Source: Pseudocercospora fijiensis CIRAD86 (Eukaryota; Ascomycota; Dothideomycetes; Mycosphaerellales; Mycosphaerellaceae). Taken from it: a DNA stretch of 64,000 bases. The notes below the pieces were generated by a model. That model did no database searches. It saw only the letters and a program-made list of their open reading frames with translations, and was not told where the DNA came from. Of this stretch, positions 43,689 through 56,313 are shown in pieces (the first letter of the stretch is position 1; every line of letters begins with the position of its first letter). Both the position numbers and the translations under genes were made by a program. Where the stretch lies: positions 310,001 to 374,000 of the forward strand of contig NW_006921543.1 in NCBI RefSeq assembly GCF_000340215.1, written 5' to 3'.

Positions 43689-45015
43689 CCCCTTCTATAG
43701 TCGTTATTACTGTTCCTATTGTTAGCATTGTTATTATAGTAGGAACCTTAGTTTCCTCCGCGGCTACGATAGGTAGCTAGGCGTATCTTAGATTCTAACC
43801 GTTGTTAGAGCTAAACAGCTCGTTTAGCTGTTTCTACTTCGACTATGAATTGAATGCGTATTAGATTGGCCTGTTTGAATATACGGCGGCGGTCTAATTT
43901 AAGGACTAGTTCCTATCTTAGTTTAGGTCGTATCTTAGATATCTAGATAGAGTCGGTCTTAGGTAGCAAGTCGTCCTTAAGGGTCTTTAAGTAGGCCTCG
44001 AAGGATCGAGAGGTTTAGTCGGCCTTTTATTTAGTACGTAGGTATTAGTCTTAGGCGTGCTACTAGCGCAATATAGGGTTGCTAAGGGTGTTTAGTATAA
44101 TAGTCTTGTAGTCCTGCTATTAAACAGCGGTCTAGTCGTAAAGGGAATCAAAATAGTTATCCTATATACGCTTAGGGTTACCGTTAATATACTATATAGC
44201 ATAGACAACTAAGGAATAGTTATCTAGCAGCGCTCTCGGTACATTGCGCTAGTTAAGCTTATAGTTACGAATATAGTTATTGTATTACTTTCGACTAGAG
44301 CTATTAAACACGGTATAGTCCTTAAGTTTAGCATCCTTCTTCTAGACTAGGACTAATAGCGAGGAAGGCCCTACTATCGGCTTAGTATTAGTTATTAGGG
44401 CCTCCTAAAGGCGGCGAAGCTCGAGGAGGTTATCCTTTAGCTACTATTCTTAACGTAGGGCAGTAAGCCTATTTTAAGTAGCTTCTTAAAGTCTCCCTAC
44501 TAGTTAGGGCCTAAAGGCTAGTTAGCTATATTAACAGTTAACAATATTGCTAAGAATGTCGTTAATAGGTAACGAGGGGTTATCCCCTTCGATTATAGGT
44601 TCTTTAGCAGGTCCTCCAGTAGGCTCTTTAGTAGGAGGCACTTTAGCAGGTGCTTTAGTAGGCACTGTGCTACTAGCGTTGTCGTTGCTAGCGCTACTAG
44701 CGGCGCCGCGATTGTTGTTGCTTCGTAATAAGCCGGCTATTATAATAAGGGGTAATACTAATAATATATTGTAGCCCCTTATAGTGCGGATATAGCGGAA
44801 TTAGTAGGTATCGGCTTAGTGCGATTAACTTAGTGTAATAGGCCGTATAGAAGGCCTTGCTTAATAATTGGTACGGTTGTTTTAGTAGGATAGTACGTAC
44901 AGGTCTCGTTCTTCGGGCGCAATATAGCTAAATCGATAGTTTTCGTAGCTATACCGCTAAAAGCTTAAAATAAGGACTATCTAGCTACTGCCCTTAAAGG
45001 GTAGATCGAATACCA

Positions 45016-45204
45016 TATAATAGGGGTTATATTAGCAGGTAGATAGGGTAGTAGTAGGTACAAGTAGTATTCGATAAGAAGCTAGAAGGAGAGGGAGGAA
45101 GGCAGGTAAGTTAGCCTACTGCTAAGCGCTAAGCCCTACCTAAGGTACTAAGACCCTAGCTTTACTCGAGCTAGTTATATACTAATTACGTATAGCCTCT
45201 AATA
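45016..45204 (-). repeat. Central LTR, 189 bp, shared by Gypsy copies B and C
   Basis: It has the same length and ends as the LTRs at 35,459 and 51,861. On its left it abuts a primer-site complement ending ATACCA, which makes it the 5' LTR of copy B. On its right it abuts the polypurine-like 3' end of copy C, which makes it the 3' LTR of copy C as well. Confidence 0.9.
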
Positions 45205-48200
45205 TACGCTTCCTTTCTAAAGGCCGCGCCCTCGTAGCCTATCTGTGTTCTAATCTTAACCTCTATTATCGCTAACTTAGTAGATTAACTAAGCTATCTA
45301 GCCGCGCTAAATTAAACGCTTAACTACCTAATTATATAACTATACTAAACCTTACCTTCTAATACAATGTCTAACTCTAACTACGCTATCCTTATATATA
45401 ATAAAGTAATATATATCTACGAGAATTGAGGGCTATCAACTAATTATAATACGAGCGCGTCTTCCCTACTATAATAGGTAGGCGTACGAGGTATTATAGT
45501 ACTACCTCCGTTCTAAGTAATGTTATCCGAGTTCTTTGCGTCTACTCTAAAAGACCTAGCAATGTTCGCTTCCGAGGGATTATTCTTATTATTACGAGGG
45601 CTATTTATCTACTATCGTAGTTTCGCTAGCCCTAATTAGTTAGGTTTAGTAGCCTTTAATTGTTAATTAATTTTATCTTTTCAAAAACGCAGTTCGTCTA
45701 GTTTCTATAGGTAAAGGCTATTATAAGTATAATAGTTAAGGTTCGCCTTACTTAAAGGGTCGGAAAGATTAAGGAGTAACCTATTATTTGCAAGATCGAC
45801 CCCGGCTAGCTTAGCTCTATATTTTTGCCCTTAGTTAGTCTATTAATCGCTTAACCTTTTAACTTAGCTAGCGTAGTACGTTCTAGCCTTAGGCTATAGT
45901 ATAGGTAAGGTTGTTTTTATAGATATAGTAGCGATAACAAGTAAGGTTAATAATAGTAGCGAGTAGGTAATATTAATAATAGCAGCGCTAGCCGTCTTAG
46001 CGCTAACTTTACCTTGCTCCTAATTTCCTTCTTCGACTAGCAACGCTTTAACCGGCAATACACTTAGTAATACCGTTACTAATAGAGCCGCGCGCCGTCT
46101 TCTAATATACCGCTAGCTCGTACTACGACGCTACCGTTATTATCGCTAGCACTATTCGCCTATACGCGTACCGCCTTCGCCGACCGTATAGCCTCGATTT
46201 AAGCATTAAGAGAAGGGCCTCGTAGGATACGCTAGTAAAGAGGTAGAATCCTTAAAAGGGCAGGCAGTTAGTTAACGCGTCGTAGCGCGCTTATTAACAC
46301 TCGGTATGCGTTTACTATAGTAGTATAGTTTCGTTACCCTTTGCTAATAATTGCTTGCCTCTAATTAGTTAGCTAATAGCACCCTAGGGGTAGTATTATT
46401 CCTAGGCGACATTATAGGCCCTTAGCCTTCTTCTTGTTCTTCGCACTAGTCTAATACTTATCTAACAACTTAGTTATATCTTTAAAAGAGGCTTTAGCTT
46501 CCTACGAGTCCTATTTAGGTAAATAGCCTTGCTACCTTAATAGGTATTCCTTCTTGCCCTACCTAGTTCGGTACTTTAGGATACGTTCTATAGACTACAG
46601 CTCTTTACTATTAGCTAGTATGTCCTCGGACTTAGTAGGTGCTTCGTCCCCTTCGCGGTAGTAGTATAGTTTAAGAAGGGAGATATAGAAGGTATTATAG
46701 ATAGTATAGTGCGGTAGGAGCTATAACTAGTAGGCCTAGCTATTGCCCTTCGGTTCTCGGATACGGAATAGGCTAATAAACCGTAGTACTAGTTTAGGGC
46801 GTGTTTTGCTATTAGGCGACAGGTGTTTGCGGATACGGAGGTTCTTAGTGCTTAGTATAACTATATCGCCTTGCTTAAAGGTTATTAGCGTATAGTGCTT
46901 ATTATAGTAGGCCTTCTAATAGGCCTAGGCCTTTGCTAGTTTATTAGCTATCTTAGCGTGAATTTCTGGCATCTTTTAAACCCTCTCGATAGCCGCTAGT
47001 ATTTTAGGGGTTAGTACTTAATACGCTTCCCTTTCCTTACGCTCGGCCTCGAGCGATAGGGGGTCTTATAGTATAGCAGCGTTCTAGCCTATTATAGCTA
47101 TATATAGTAAGACCTTAGTTAATAAGTAGACACTGTTATTATATACGAGTTTAGCTAGTTATAGGAGGTTAACCTAGCCGTTAGGGTTCTTATTAATATA
47201 GCTGCGTAGGTACTGCTATAGAGTAGCATTTTGCCTCTTAGTCTAACCGTCTGTTTGTAGATAGAAGGCTATAGATAGCTAATACTTTAGTCTTAGCTAT
47301 AGGCATATCTTACTCTAATAATAAGATATAAATGTTAGCCCTCGGTCGGAGACTATCCCTTTAGAGGTTCCTTAATAGCTATAGAAGATATTATTCTATA
47401 GTGCTTTAGCTATATTAATAGTAGTCTAATCCTTCCGAGTAGGGATATAACGAGCCCCCTTAGTAAATCGATCTACTATAACAAGGATATTATCGAAGAT
47501 GTCCTTACTGCCCTTACGCTTAGTAGGCGGAAGGCCTATAATAAAGTCTATTATAAGCTCTACAAATGGTTTCTTTAGAATAGGAAGTAAAGACAACTCG
47601 CCGAATAGTAAGTGCTTTAGTGCTTTAACTCGCTAGTATACTATACAGGTCTATATATATTCCTTTATATACCGCTTACTATTTAGCTAGTAGTATATAC
47701 GCGATAGTAGCTCGTGCGACCTCTCTGTGCTATAGTAACTAGCAAGCTTACTATTATAGTATCGCTTTAAAAGCTCTTATCTAATCGATTGTTTAGCGAG
47801 GATACAGTACCTGCCCTTAAACTTTAAGTAACCCTTATCGTCGATCGACTAGTTACTCTTACTAGATCGAGTCTTTCGTCTACTTATAAGCTTATTAATA
47901 CGTTCGATAGCAAAGGCGTCCCTCTACTAAGTACGTAATAGCTTATCTATAAACGATTAACTATCCCTATTTGTAAGGTTATTTAATAGTACCCTCGCTA
48001 TCGAACGAGGTACGTATTATATATATCTAATAGTGCTAGTAGCCGGATTAACTATAGCAGTGCTATCGCTATTACTATATATAGCGATATCGACTAGGGA
48101 GTTATTACAACTCTTCCTGTCTATGTCCTTAATACGCACTATTAATATAGTAAGAGCATTAATATACTTTAAGCCGTCGCGGAGCCTAGTAAGCCGCTTA

Positions 48201-51200
48201 TCCTACGCTTACTTATTAACAATACGGGCTATAGCAATCTTATGCTACAGGGTTAGAAACAATGAATTAATATACTAAGTCTCGCTATTATAATTAGGTC
48301 GCTTCGATAGGCTATTAGTAGGGTTACTTACGCCTAGCCGATATAGTATATTAAAATCGAACCTAGCGAAGTAGACGGCCTATCTAGCCTATCGACCTAT
48401 AACCCGTAATACCTTAGTAATCCTACGTAGGTTGTTATAGTCTATATAGACCTAAATAGAGTGCTAAGCACTATCGAGGTAGTAGCGCTAATACTTAAAG
48501 GCCTCTACGATTGCTAAGAGCTCTTACTCGTAGGTCTCGTAGCGACGCTCTATATCGATTATCTTTCGCGAAAAGAAGGCAATCGGGTACTAATAGTAGT
48601 CCTTATCCGACTACTAAGACATTATAGCTAATATAGCGAACTGCGAAGCGTTAGTCTTAATACGAATCTACTTATTCGGTACGAAATAGTACAGTAGGGG
48701 GACTTTAGTAAAGCGTTACTTTAAACCGTTAAAAGCGGCTTATGCCTTGTTAGTCTATTTAAATTCTCTAGTTAGGTTAGCCTTAGTTTTAGTAAGCTTA
48801 GTTAGGGGCATTACATGCCGTAAATAGCCTTTAATAAAGCGGCAATAGAAGTTAGCGAAGCTAAGGAACGACTATAGCTCCTTAATTAACGTAGGCATAG
48901 GCTATTTAGTAATAGTCTAAATACGGTTAGGGTTAGCCTTAATACTATTAGTCGATACGAGGAAGCTAAGGAAGGATACCTCTTTAGTAGCAAAGGTGTA
49001 TTTAGAAGGCTTATAGTATAGTCTATAGGCCCGTAGGTAGTCGAGCACCTTACGTACTATAGCCTAGTACTCTATAATATTAGGTAAATAGATATAAACT
49101 AGGATGTTATCTAGGTAAACTATATAGAGGTAGTCTAGTAGGCCTAATAAGGCCCGATTAATATAGGACTAGAATGTTATAGGGGCATTAGCTAGGCTAA
49201 ATAGCATAACTAAATACTCGAAATAGCTATAGCGAGTGCGGAAGGCTATTTTCTATTCGTCGCCCTTACGAATACAAATGCGGTAGTAGGCATCCTTAAT
49301 GTCTAGTATAGTATAAAAGTAGGTACTAGATAGGCGATCGAGGGTCTTATTAATAAGTAGAAGTGGATAGCGGTCCTTAATAGTAATAGCATTAAGCCTA
49401 CGGTAATTAATATATAAACGTAGGCTACTATCCTTCTTAGGGACAAATAGGATTAGTATACTAGTAGGGCTATTGCTATACTAAATTCGACTATTAGCTA
49501 GGTTCTTATCTAGGTATTTACGTAGTATAGAGAGCTCGCGCTTACTAAGGTTATAGAGTGGCCTAAAGGGAACCTCCTTGCCCTATATAATATCGATCTT
49601 ATAGTCCGTCTCTTTAAATATAGGTAATATCGATACTAGGTAGTATTTAAATACATTAATATAGGTTTCTTAAATAGGCTATAGTATACGAGCAAGCTAA
49701 TTAGGATCTATGCTATTAGGGGGCATAGGTTTATCGTTATTACTACCGAGTAGGTTAGCGGTCGGATTAGCTAAGGTTAGGTTACTAATAAACAGGACCC
49801 TAATATCGTTAGGGTACTCGCTAACGTCGATGTACTTAATATCCTCCTTCCTAGCGATTCTAAATCGCTACTATTAGAGGCCTAAGTCTATAGTTACTAC
49901 GTAGTGCTTAAGAACAGGGTTGCCGATAACAATATTAGATAGAAGGTTGTCTATATCTACTACGTAGGCAGTAAAGTCTAATAAGCGCTTATTGCCGAGG
50001 TCGTCTTTTAGAACTATAGGAACATAGTAGGCCCTATAGGTTAAGTGCCGAGCGTTATTAAACTAAGCAAGGATTGGCATATTAGTCCTATTTAGTTATC
50101 GAAGGTCTAATTGCTTAGCTAGGCGATAGCTAATAAGGGCACTATCTAAATTGCCTAGGTCTAGCATAACCTTAGTCTTATAGTTAGTACTATACGTATC
50201 CTATAGGAGATAGGTGCGTATAATAGCTAGCACAATGTCGATAGTCTTACGCCGTACAAGGCTAATAGTTAGTGCGGCGCTTATTCTTTTTTCGAAGGTT
50301 AGCCTATAGGGGTAGCGTTAGCTACTAAGAGGTACTTCCTATACTTAGTAGTAGTACGGTCGATTCGGGCCTAATCCCTAGGTTTGTCGCATTAGCCTAG
50401 TAGATAGCTAGTACTATTATAGTTAAAGCACTTTAATCCGGTTAGGAGGTTGCTATAGCTATTATTGCTATTAGCGGAGCGGTTAGTACTATAGGGATAC
50501 GAGCCCCTTCTACGGCCCCTATTACGGCCTCCTTAGTATAGCCTCCGGCTACGGCCTCTTCTACAGTTATTGTTACTATTCCTATTATTAGTATTATTGT
50601 TTTAGTAGGAACCTTAGTTTCCTCCGCGGGTACTACGGTTACCGCGGTTAGTACTAGCTAGTCGGATCCTCGATTCTAGCCGTTACTAAAGCTAGACAGC
50701 TCGTTTAGCTGTTTCTACTTCGACTATAAATTAAATGCGTATTAGATTAGCTTGTTTAAATATACGGCGACGGTCTAATTCGAGGATAAGCTCCTACCTA
50801 AGTTTTAGGCGTATTTCCGAGATCTATATAGAATTAGTCTTAGCCGGAAGGTTATCTTCGAGGGTCTTTAGATAGGCCTTAAATAAGCGAGCCGACTAAT
50901 TAGTCTTTTGTTTAGCTCGAAGGTACTAGTCCTAAGTATATTGTTGCCTTAGTATAAGGTTTCTAAGGGTGTCTAGTATAATAGTTTTATAGGTTTACTA
51001 CTAGACAGCGGTCTAATTATTAAGGGAGTTAAAATAGTTATCCTAGGTGCGCTTTAGGTCGCTATTAATATACTATATAGCGTAGACGACTAGTAAATAG
51101 TCGTCTAGAAGAGCCCTTAGTGCGTTTCGCTAATTAAGCTCGTAGTTACGAATATAGTCGTTATATTGCTTTCGACTAGAGCTATTAAACACGGTACAGT

Positions 51201-51860
51201 CCTTGAGTTTAGCATCCTTCTTTTAGACTAATAGTAAGGAAGGACTTGCTATCGGCTCGGTATTAGTTGTTAGGGCTTCCTATAGGCGGCGAATTTCGAG
51301 GAGATTGTCTTTTAGCTATTATTCTTAACGTAAAGCAGCGAGCCTGTTCTAAGTAGCTTCTTAAAGTCTCGCTACTAGCTAGGGGCTAAAGGCTAGTTAG
51401 TTATATCGACGGTTAACAATGTTGTTAAGAATATCGTTAATAGGTAACGATAGGTTATCCTCTTCGACTATAGGTTCTTTAGTAGGCCCTCTAGTAGGCT
51501 CTTTAGTAGGCACTATGCTACTAGAGTTATTATTGCTAGCGCTACTAGCGGCGCCGCGATTGTTATTACTTCGTAATAAGCCGGCTATTGTAAGGGGTAA
51601 CACTAATAATATATTATAGGCCCCTATAATACGGATATAGCGGAATTAGTAGGTATCGGCCTAGTATAATTAACTTAGTATAATAGGCCGTATAGAAGGC
51701 CTTGCTTAATAATTAGTATAGTTGTTTTAGTAGAGTAGTACGTGTAGGTCCCGTTCTTCGGGCTTAATATAGTTAAATCGATAGTTTTCGTAGCTATACC
51801 GCTAAAAGCTTAAAATAAGGACTATCTAGCTACTGCCCTTAAAGGGTAGATCGAATACTA

Positions 51861-52049
51861 TATAAGAAGGGTTATATTAGTAGGTAGATAGGGTAGTAGT
51901 AGGTTAGTATAGTATTCGATAGAGATCTAGGAGGAGAAGGAGGAAGGTAGGCTAGTTAGCCTAACGCTAAGCGCTAAGCCCTGCCTAAGGCACTAAGACC
52001 CTAGCTTCACTTAAGCTAGTTACATACTAATTACGTATAGCCTCTAATA
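51861..52049 (-). repeat. LTR, high-coordinate (5') LTR of Gypsy copy C
   Basis: This is a 189-bp LTR with ends TATAAG...CTAATA, the RIP form of TG...CA. The outer flank (AGATA) does not match the five bases left of the array at 38,010-38,014 (CTAAG), so no target duplication frames the B-C pair. Confidence 0.88.
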
Positions 52050-53012
52050 AGATAGGGTAGCGGATATATATATTATAGTATACCTCTTAAAAATTCCTAA
52101 GCTATCTCTTTTATAGAATTCGTATTCGATAATCTAAAATCTAACTATCCTAACTCTTATACTCGCTTTTTACGATACCTATCCTAATTATATCTAATAA
52201 TCTATCTAACCCTAAGTATTCGTAGCTTACGGATGCTCTTAATACCGATACCTTCGGCTCGCCGGGCTATTTAGTACCTCCTACCTAAGGTTCTCGCGTT
52301 CTACGAGAGTCGCCTACTCGCGTATTACGAGAGTTGCCTATCGCTCCGAGCGCTAGGGGGCTCGATAGTACAGATAGCGGATACAGCGATTCGATAGGGT
52401 CTAATCCAGTCACAAGTTCGCTAAATCTTTCTATATATAAATCCGATATAGGGGTAGAAGGCGATATATTTAGGAAGGTAGGAGGTCGTACGACGCGTGT
52501 ACTAAGTCCTATAGGGCTACGCGAGCGCGTTAGTACTATCCCTACTAAACAGTTTCTACCTCCGAAAACTAACTACTAATAGCCTAATACGTAGTATACG
52601 ATTAACGATAATACGTATTCTACGACTAACCGTAATCTAGAGAGTAGCCTACCTCGTCTAAATTTATACTAAGCGGTCGTAGATCGCGATATTCCTAAAG
52701 AAAGTACGAACGGGAATTTAGAACTAGATTAGATATTAAAACTACGCAAACTGCGAAAGTATAGTCGATATTCTTTGCTTACTAAGACTATCCGGAAGAG
52801 GGAGGAAAGATATAGAGATATAATCGCGGTTTAGAAGGATCCGAATTGCCTATTTCGTACGCTAAATACGTATACTAAAGCATTTAAGGTATATCCGACT
52901 CGCCTATAAAATAGTATACGTACTAAGTATTTAAGGTCTATCGGATATATCTTTTAGCTCGTGTAGGCCGAGAGGCTCGCCTAAAGACCGAAGTGTAGAA
53001 GGCGAACTAGTA
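52050..53012. repeat. RIP-mutated unidentified sequence with an 81-codon open stretch
   Basis: The stretch is strongly CpA/TpG-depleted. An open frame at 52,334-52,579 (plus) and stop-broken continuation to about 52,960 contain basic, coiled-coil-like residues (LRKLRKYSRYSLLTK). No family is recognised. It may be the edge of the third pogo-like element that the downstream Fot1-like transposon split, but I could not show continuity. Confidence 0.5.
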
Positions 53013-53112
53013 TCTAGGGTTGCGTTAGCTACTCTACCCCTCGCCCTAGGCTCGGGGATTTAAGCTATACGTAAAATCGCTTTTTCTTTATAGGCTATAC
53101 GTAAAACTCGAT
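53013..53112. repeat. Left terminal inverted repeat of Fot1-like copy 1
   Basis: It starts TCTAGGGTTGCGTTAGCTAC, next to a TA at 53,011-53,012, and has a C/G-rich palindrome (CCCCTCGCC...GGGGA). It ends with two copies of the motif GCTATACGTAA about 30 bp apart, the second followed by AACTCGAT. Confidence 0.9.
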
Positions 53113-56100
53113 ACTATAGTATATTATAGGGTATGTGGACCGGGAAATTAAATAGGGGTACGATTAGGGTTAAGAAGCAGTAGATTTCCGTTTTAATAGC
53201 GACTAAATTGCGACCGTAGATAGTTAAAATAGACCTATAGTCGGCCTCCGCGTATACCTCGCGTTAACTATATAATTAATTACTTTAGAAGTCGGTCTAT
53301 AGGTCTATTGTGTTATCTCTACCTCTTGTTGCTATAGTTAACTGCTTACTCTACTATCCTAAGACTCTTCTAGCTTAATAGGGTTATCCTTATTACTACT
53401 AGCGACCTCGCCTCGATAGCGGCTAGTTTTCTTCGGAGGCTCGTAGAAATAGCGCTTTCGCTATACTAACTCGTAGCGGCGGCGAGGATATGCTAAGTAA
53501 GGCTAAATATTAGTATATATAGTATCTTCGTTAAGTAGCGCCTCGTCTTATTATAACTAGTCGAGTTAAGTATTAGGCTCTTACGCGAATAGGCTAATTA
53601 ACCGCCGCTTAGTCTTAATGTTAGTCTATATTAGAAGGGTGCCGCTACCTTCTTCGTAATCGCAGGTACGAGTTAGTAAATACAGTGTTATTATTAGGCT
53701 CTATATATATGTAATTCCGCCGTTCTTAGACGTATAAGTATATCGCTTATAATTGCTAAGAATGTCGGCGTATAGATTACTAGTCTTCTTTAAGGTAGAG
53801 GTATTATCGGTAGTGAGAAGGCGCTTGTCGAAGACGTGTCGTAGTAGCTTATCTTTAGACTATAACTCGACGTCTATCTACGTAGTCTTACTATTATTAT
53901 TAAATATAATATAGAAGGCCTTACTACACTTTAATCGATAGCCGCGCGCCCTATTATAAGCACTCTTCGCCTCGCGGAGCATCTTCTAGTACCTATTATT
54001 AGCTATATCCTTATCTTACTAAGTAATTTATAAGCCTAATTCGTTTGCCTCGATAGTACCTACTCGAATAAGCCGATTAGGCTGTTCCTTCTACCGCTTC
54101 TTTACTCGCTTAATAATGCTCGTAGATTAGTATTTACGCTTATATTCTTTACCCCTACAGATAGCCGCGTTAACTAATATTTTATAGGCCTCTTCTGCTT
54201 GCTTTATAGGTAACGAAGAAAATAGGTTAAACGATAGTAATATAGGATCGATATCCTACGGGGCTAGATTTAGATAAGACCGTCGGAAGTCCTTACGAGC
54301 TTATATAGCACTACGAGATGCCTTAATCGTACGAGGGCTAGTAGAAGTATCTAGGAGCTATTACGGCAATTCGGGGGTCGGCGTTCGCTAAGGTAGTAGA
54401 GGTAGTAACGATAGTATACCCTAAGCGATTAAGTTTTCGAGATCCCCGAGGTAGTAGCGACTATTAGCGTACGACTAGCCTTCTAGATCGACAATAGTAG
54501 GCTTCGCGGAACGTCGTTGCTTAACCGATACGATATACTCCTACTAAGCTATATCTTCTATTGCTAGCGATTTATTATACTAGGCTTCTTCCTATACTAA
54601 CTCGCTCTTAATTGCTTGCTAGTTCTAATTATAGTTAGTAGCCCGATACTAATCTCGAATATACTTATAAGGGATATCCCTATTAATTAGGAATATACCT
54701 ATCTTCTAGAATGCCGCCCTTATATTATATAAAGTAAATATCTTAGCCCGAATAGCTAAGAGTGCCTTAATAAACTTAGGTATTCCGAATTTACTAACAC
54801 TACGGTATATAGCCTCTAATACCGCTTGCCTGTACCTTAGCTTATATACCTGAAATAGGACTATATCTAAAGGCTATATAAAGTGTAAAGTATATAGTTA
54901 TAGGCCCTATAATTGAATCCTATACCGCTTTACAAAGGCTACAAATTCCTTAAAATAGTAGGAGCCGTAATTATCGTATAATAATACCCTCTACTCGTTT
55001 AGATCTTTAGGCCCCGTCTTTCGCTTAAACTAGCGGATATAATACATTATAGTACCGTCGGTTATATATCTAGACTTATTAACAGTAATTAAGAAGTTAT
55101 TCTTGCCTAAGAATAAGAGAGAGTATAGTTAGTAGGTACCGTTGCCTCGGAAGCGGAATCGGACTCGGAAGTAGCAATAGTAGTAGTAGTAGTAATAGAC
55201 TTACCTTCCTTCGGTATCTACCGTTCTTAGACTATTATACCTTTAACGATTAACTAATAGTCTACTATATTACTAAACGCGTTCACGGTCTCGGCGATAG
55301 TCATATACGTATAGTTGCTATTATACTTAGTCTAGGCGCGCCGCTTTGTATCTATTATAACGATATACTCGTTACTACTTATTCTAACCCGGAAGCTAGT
55401 TTTATCGAAATTCTATACATTCCGCTGCTTTATATCTAGTCGCTTTATTATCGCCTTAATACGGTTAAACTAGCTCCTTATCGTAGAAGGGTCGTAAGCT
55501 TCCTTCCGCTATACCTTAATCGGTTTAGACTTAACCTTACTAAGTCTATAGCGCTTTAGAAAGCGGTCCGCCTAATCTATACTAAATAGCGGTATTATAT
55601 CCTTCGATATACCTTCTAGTAGCAGGCTTACTAGCATATCTATCGCTATAATAGTAATTAGCGGTACCGGTAAGAATATGCCTATTTCGTCCCTCTTTCG
55701 ATAATAATCCGCTAGCGCTATCTCTTAAGACTCGTCTAGTTTAGTATTAGTTAATAGACGACTAAATAGCGACCTATAGCCTCTTAGCCGCTAGTAGATA
55801 CGAGAATATAGGCGAGTTGCTTTCTTACTCTTATAGAGCGCTCGAATGCTAACCTTCTTATCCGATTTAGCTACTAATTCGTAGTACCTCTAAAAAAAGC
55901 TTCTACTACCCTCTCCGCTCTCTCCGACTCGGTTAACCGCTTAGCTCGCGCCCTCTTTACCTTTTTGCCCTTATTACGCCCTATACCGAGTTTTATATAC
56001 GATCCGTAGAGTAGAATATAAGAAATAGGAGGAGTACGAGGAATCTACGCTTTAGAATAAGGTAGACGCGCCTACTAAGGATTGTATAAGAAATAGCGAT

Positions 56101-56215
56101 AGTAAGGTCCTATAGCTACTATATCCTCGGATAAACTAGCTAATATAATAACTAGGCTCGCGGTTTAATACTATATATACCTAGATATCTATATAGGACT
56201 AGAACCTACTACTAT

Positions 56216-56311
56216 ATCGAGTTTTACGTATAGCCTACTAAGAAAAAGCGATTTTACGTATAGCCGGAACCCCTACGAATAGCGGGGAGGAGTGTATAAT
56301 AGAACCCTAGA
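56216..56311. repeat. Right terminal inverted repeat of Fot1-like copy 1
   Basis: This is the inverse of 53,013-53,112: ATCGAGTTTTACGTATAGCC, then TTTTACGTATAGCC again, then a C/G palindrome, ending CCCTAGA before TA. Confidence 0.9.
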
Positions 56312-56313
56312 TA

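Larger units (their letters stand above)
38015..45204 (-). mobile_element. Gypsy copy B: near-complete chromovirus-type LTR retrotransposon, RIP-dead
   Basis: The element is 7.19 kb including both LTRs. On the minus strand it encodes gag (about 44,760-43,450), which ends in a zinc knuckle whose His codon is now Tyr (KCFNCNSTGYLLG). Protease-like sequence follows, then reverse transcriptase (about 42,700-41,900) with YLDNILVY instead of YLDDILV. RNase H comes next, then integrase (about 40,900-40,200) with DRFTKGARYIP and TERQNTTL. A chromodomain follows near 39,700-39,520 (EYLLR, QGYLPKQDL). A 1.3-kb 3' region has no clear domain. Order PR-RT-RH-IN plus chromodomain defines the Gypsy chromovirus group, whose chromodomain directs insertion to heterochromatin. 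Stops occur throughout, nearly all TAG or TAA, so it cannot be autonomous. Confidence 0.88.
45016..52049 (-). mobile_element. Gypsy copy C: near-complete chromovirus-type LTR retrotransposon, RIP-dead
   Basis: The element is 7.03 kb with LTRs, in the same orientation and gene order as copy B. Gag starts near 51,600, including a still-open N-terminal frame at 51,603-51,397 with the Pro/Thr-rich TKEPTRGPTKEP region. The zinc knuckle lies near 50,450, reverse transcriptase at about 49,650-48,850 with YLDNILV, integrase at about 47,850-47,150 and chromodomain near 46,620-46,460. It differs from copy B by scattered transitions and small indels. The shared LTR shows that the two copies form one tandem unit. 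All long frames are broken by TAG/TAA. Confidence 0.87.
53013..56311 (-). mobile_element. Fot1/pogo-like DNA transposon copy 1, 3.3 kb, RIP-dead
   Basis: The element is bounded by about 100-bp inverted repeats and a TA target duplication (53,011-53,012 and 56,312-56,313). The minus strand encodes a pogo-type DDE transposase with stops. Recognisable pieces include DNYGSYYFKEF, the PLDIVLFQVYKLRY region that keeps its Asp, and FGIPKFIKALLAIR. Beyond the DDE core the frame continues for several hundred residues (PYLAYPRRR, RKRYFYEPPKKTSRYRG), which ordinary Fot1 elements of about 1.9 kb lack. Copy 2 at 58.6-61.8 kb has the same content in the opposite orientation. Confidence 0.87.

Noticed and set aside
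44547..44774. 75-codon plus-strand ORF in the repeat block
   Set aside because: It is antisense to the gag N-terminus of Gypsy copy B; the matching place in copy C gives the same shadow.
48033..48278. 81-codon plus-strand ORF
   Set aside because: It is antisense to the RNase H/integrase linker of Gypsy copy C and has no homology of its own.
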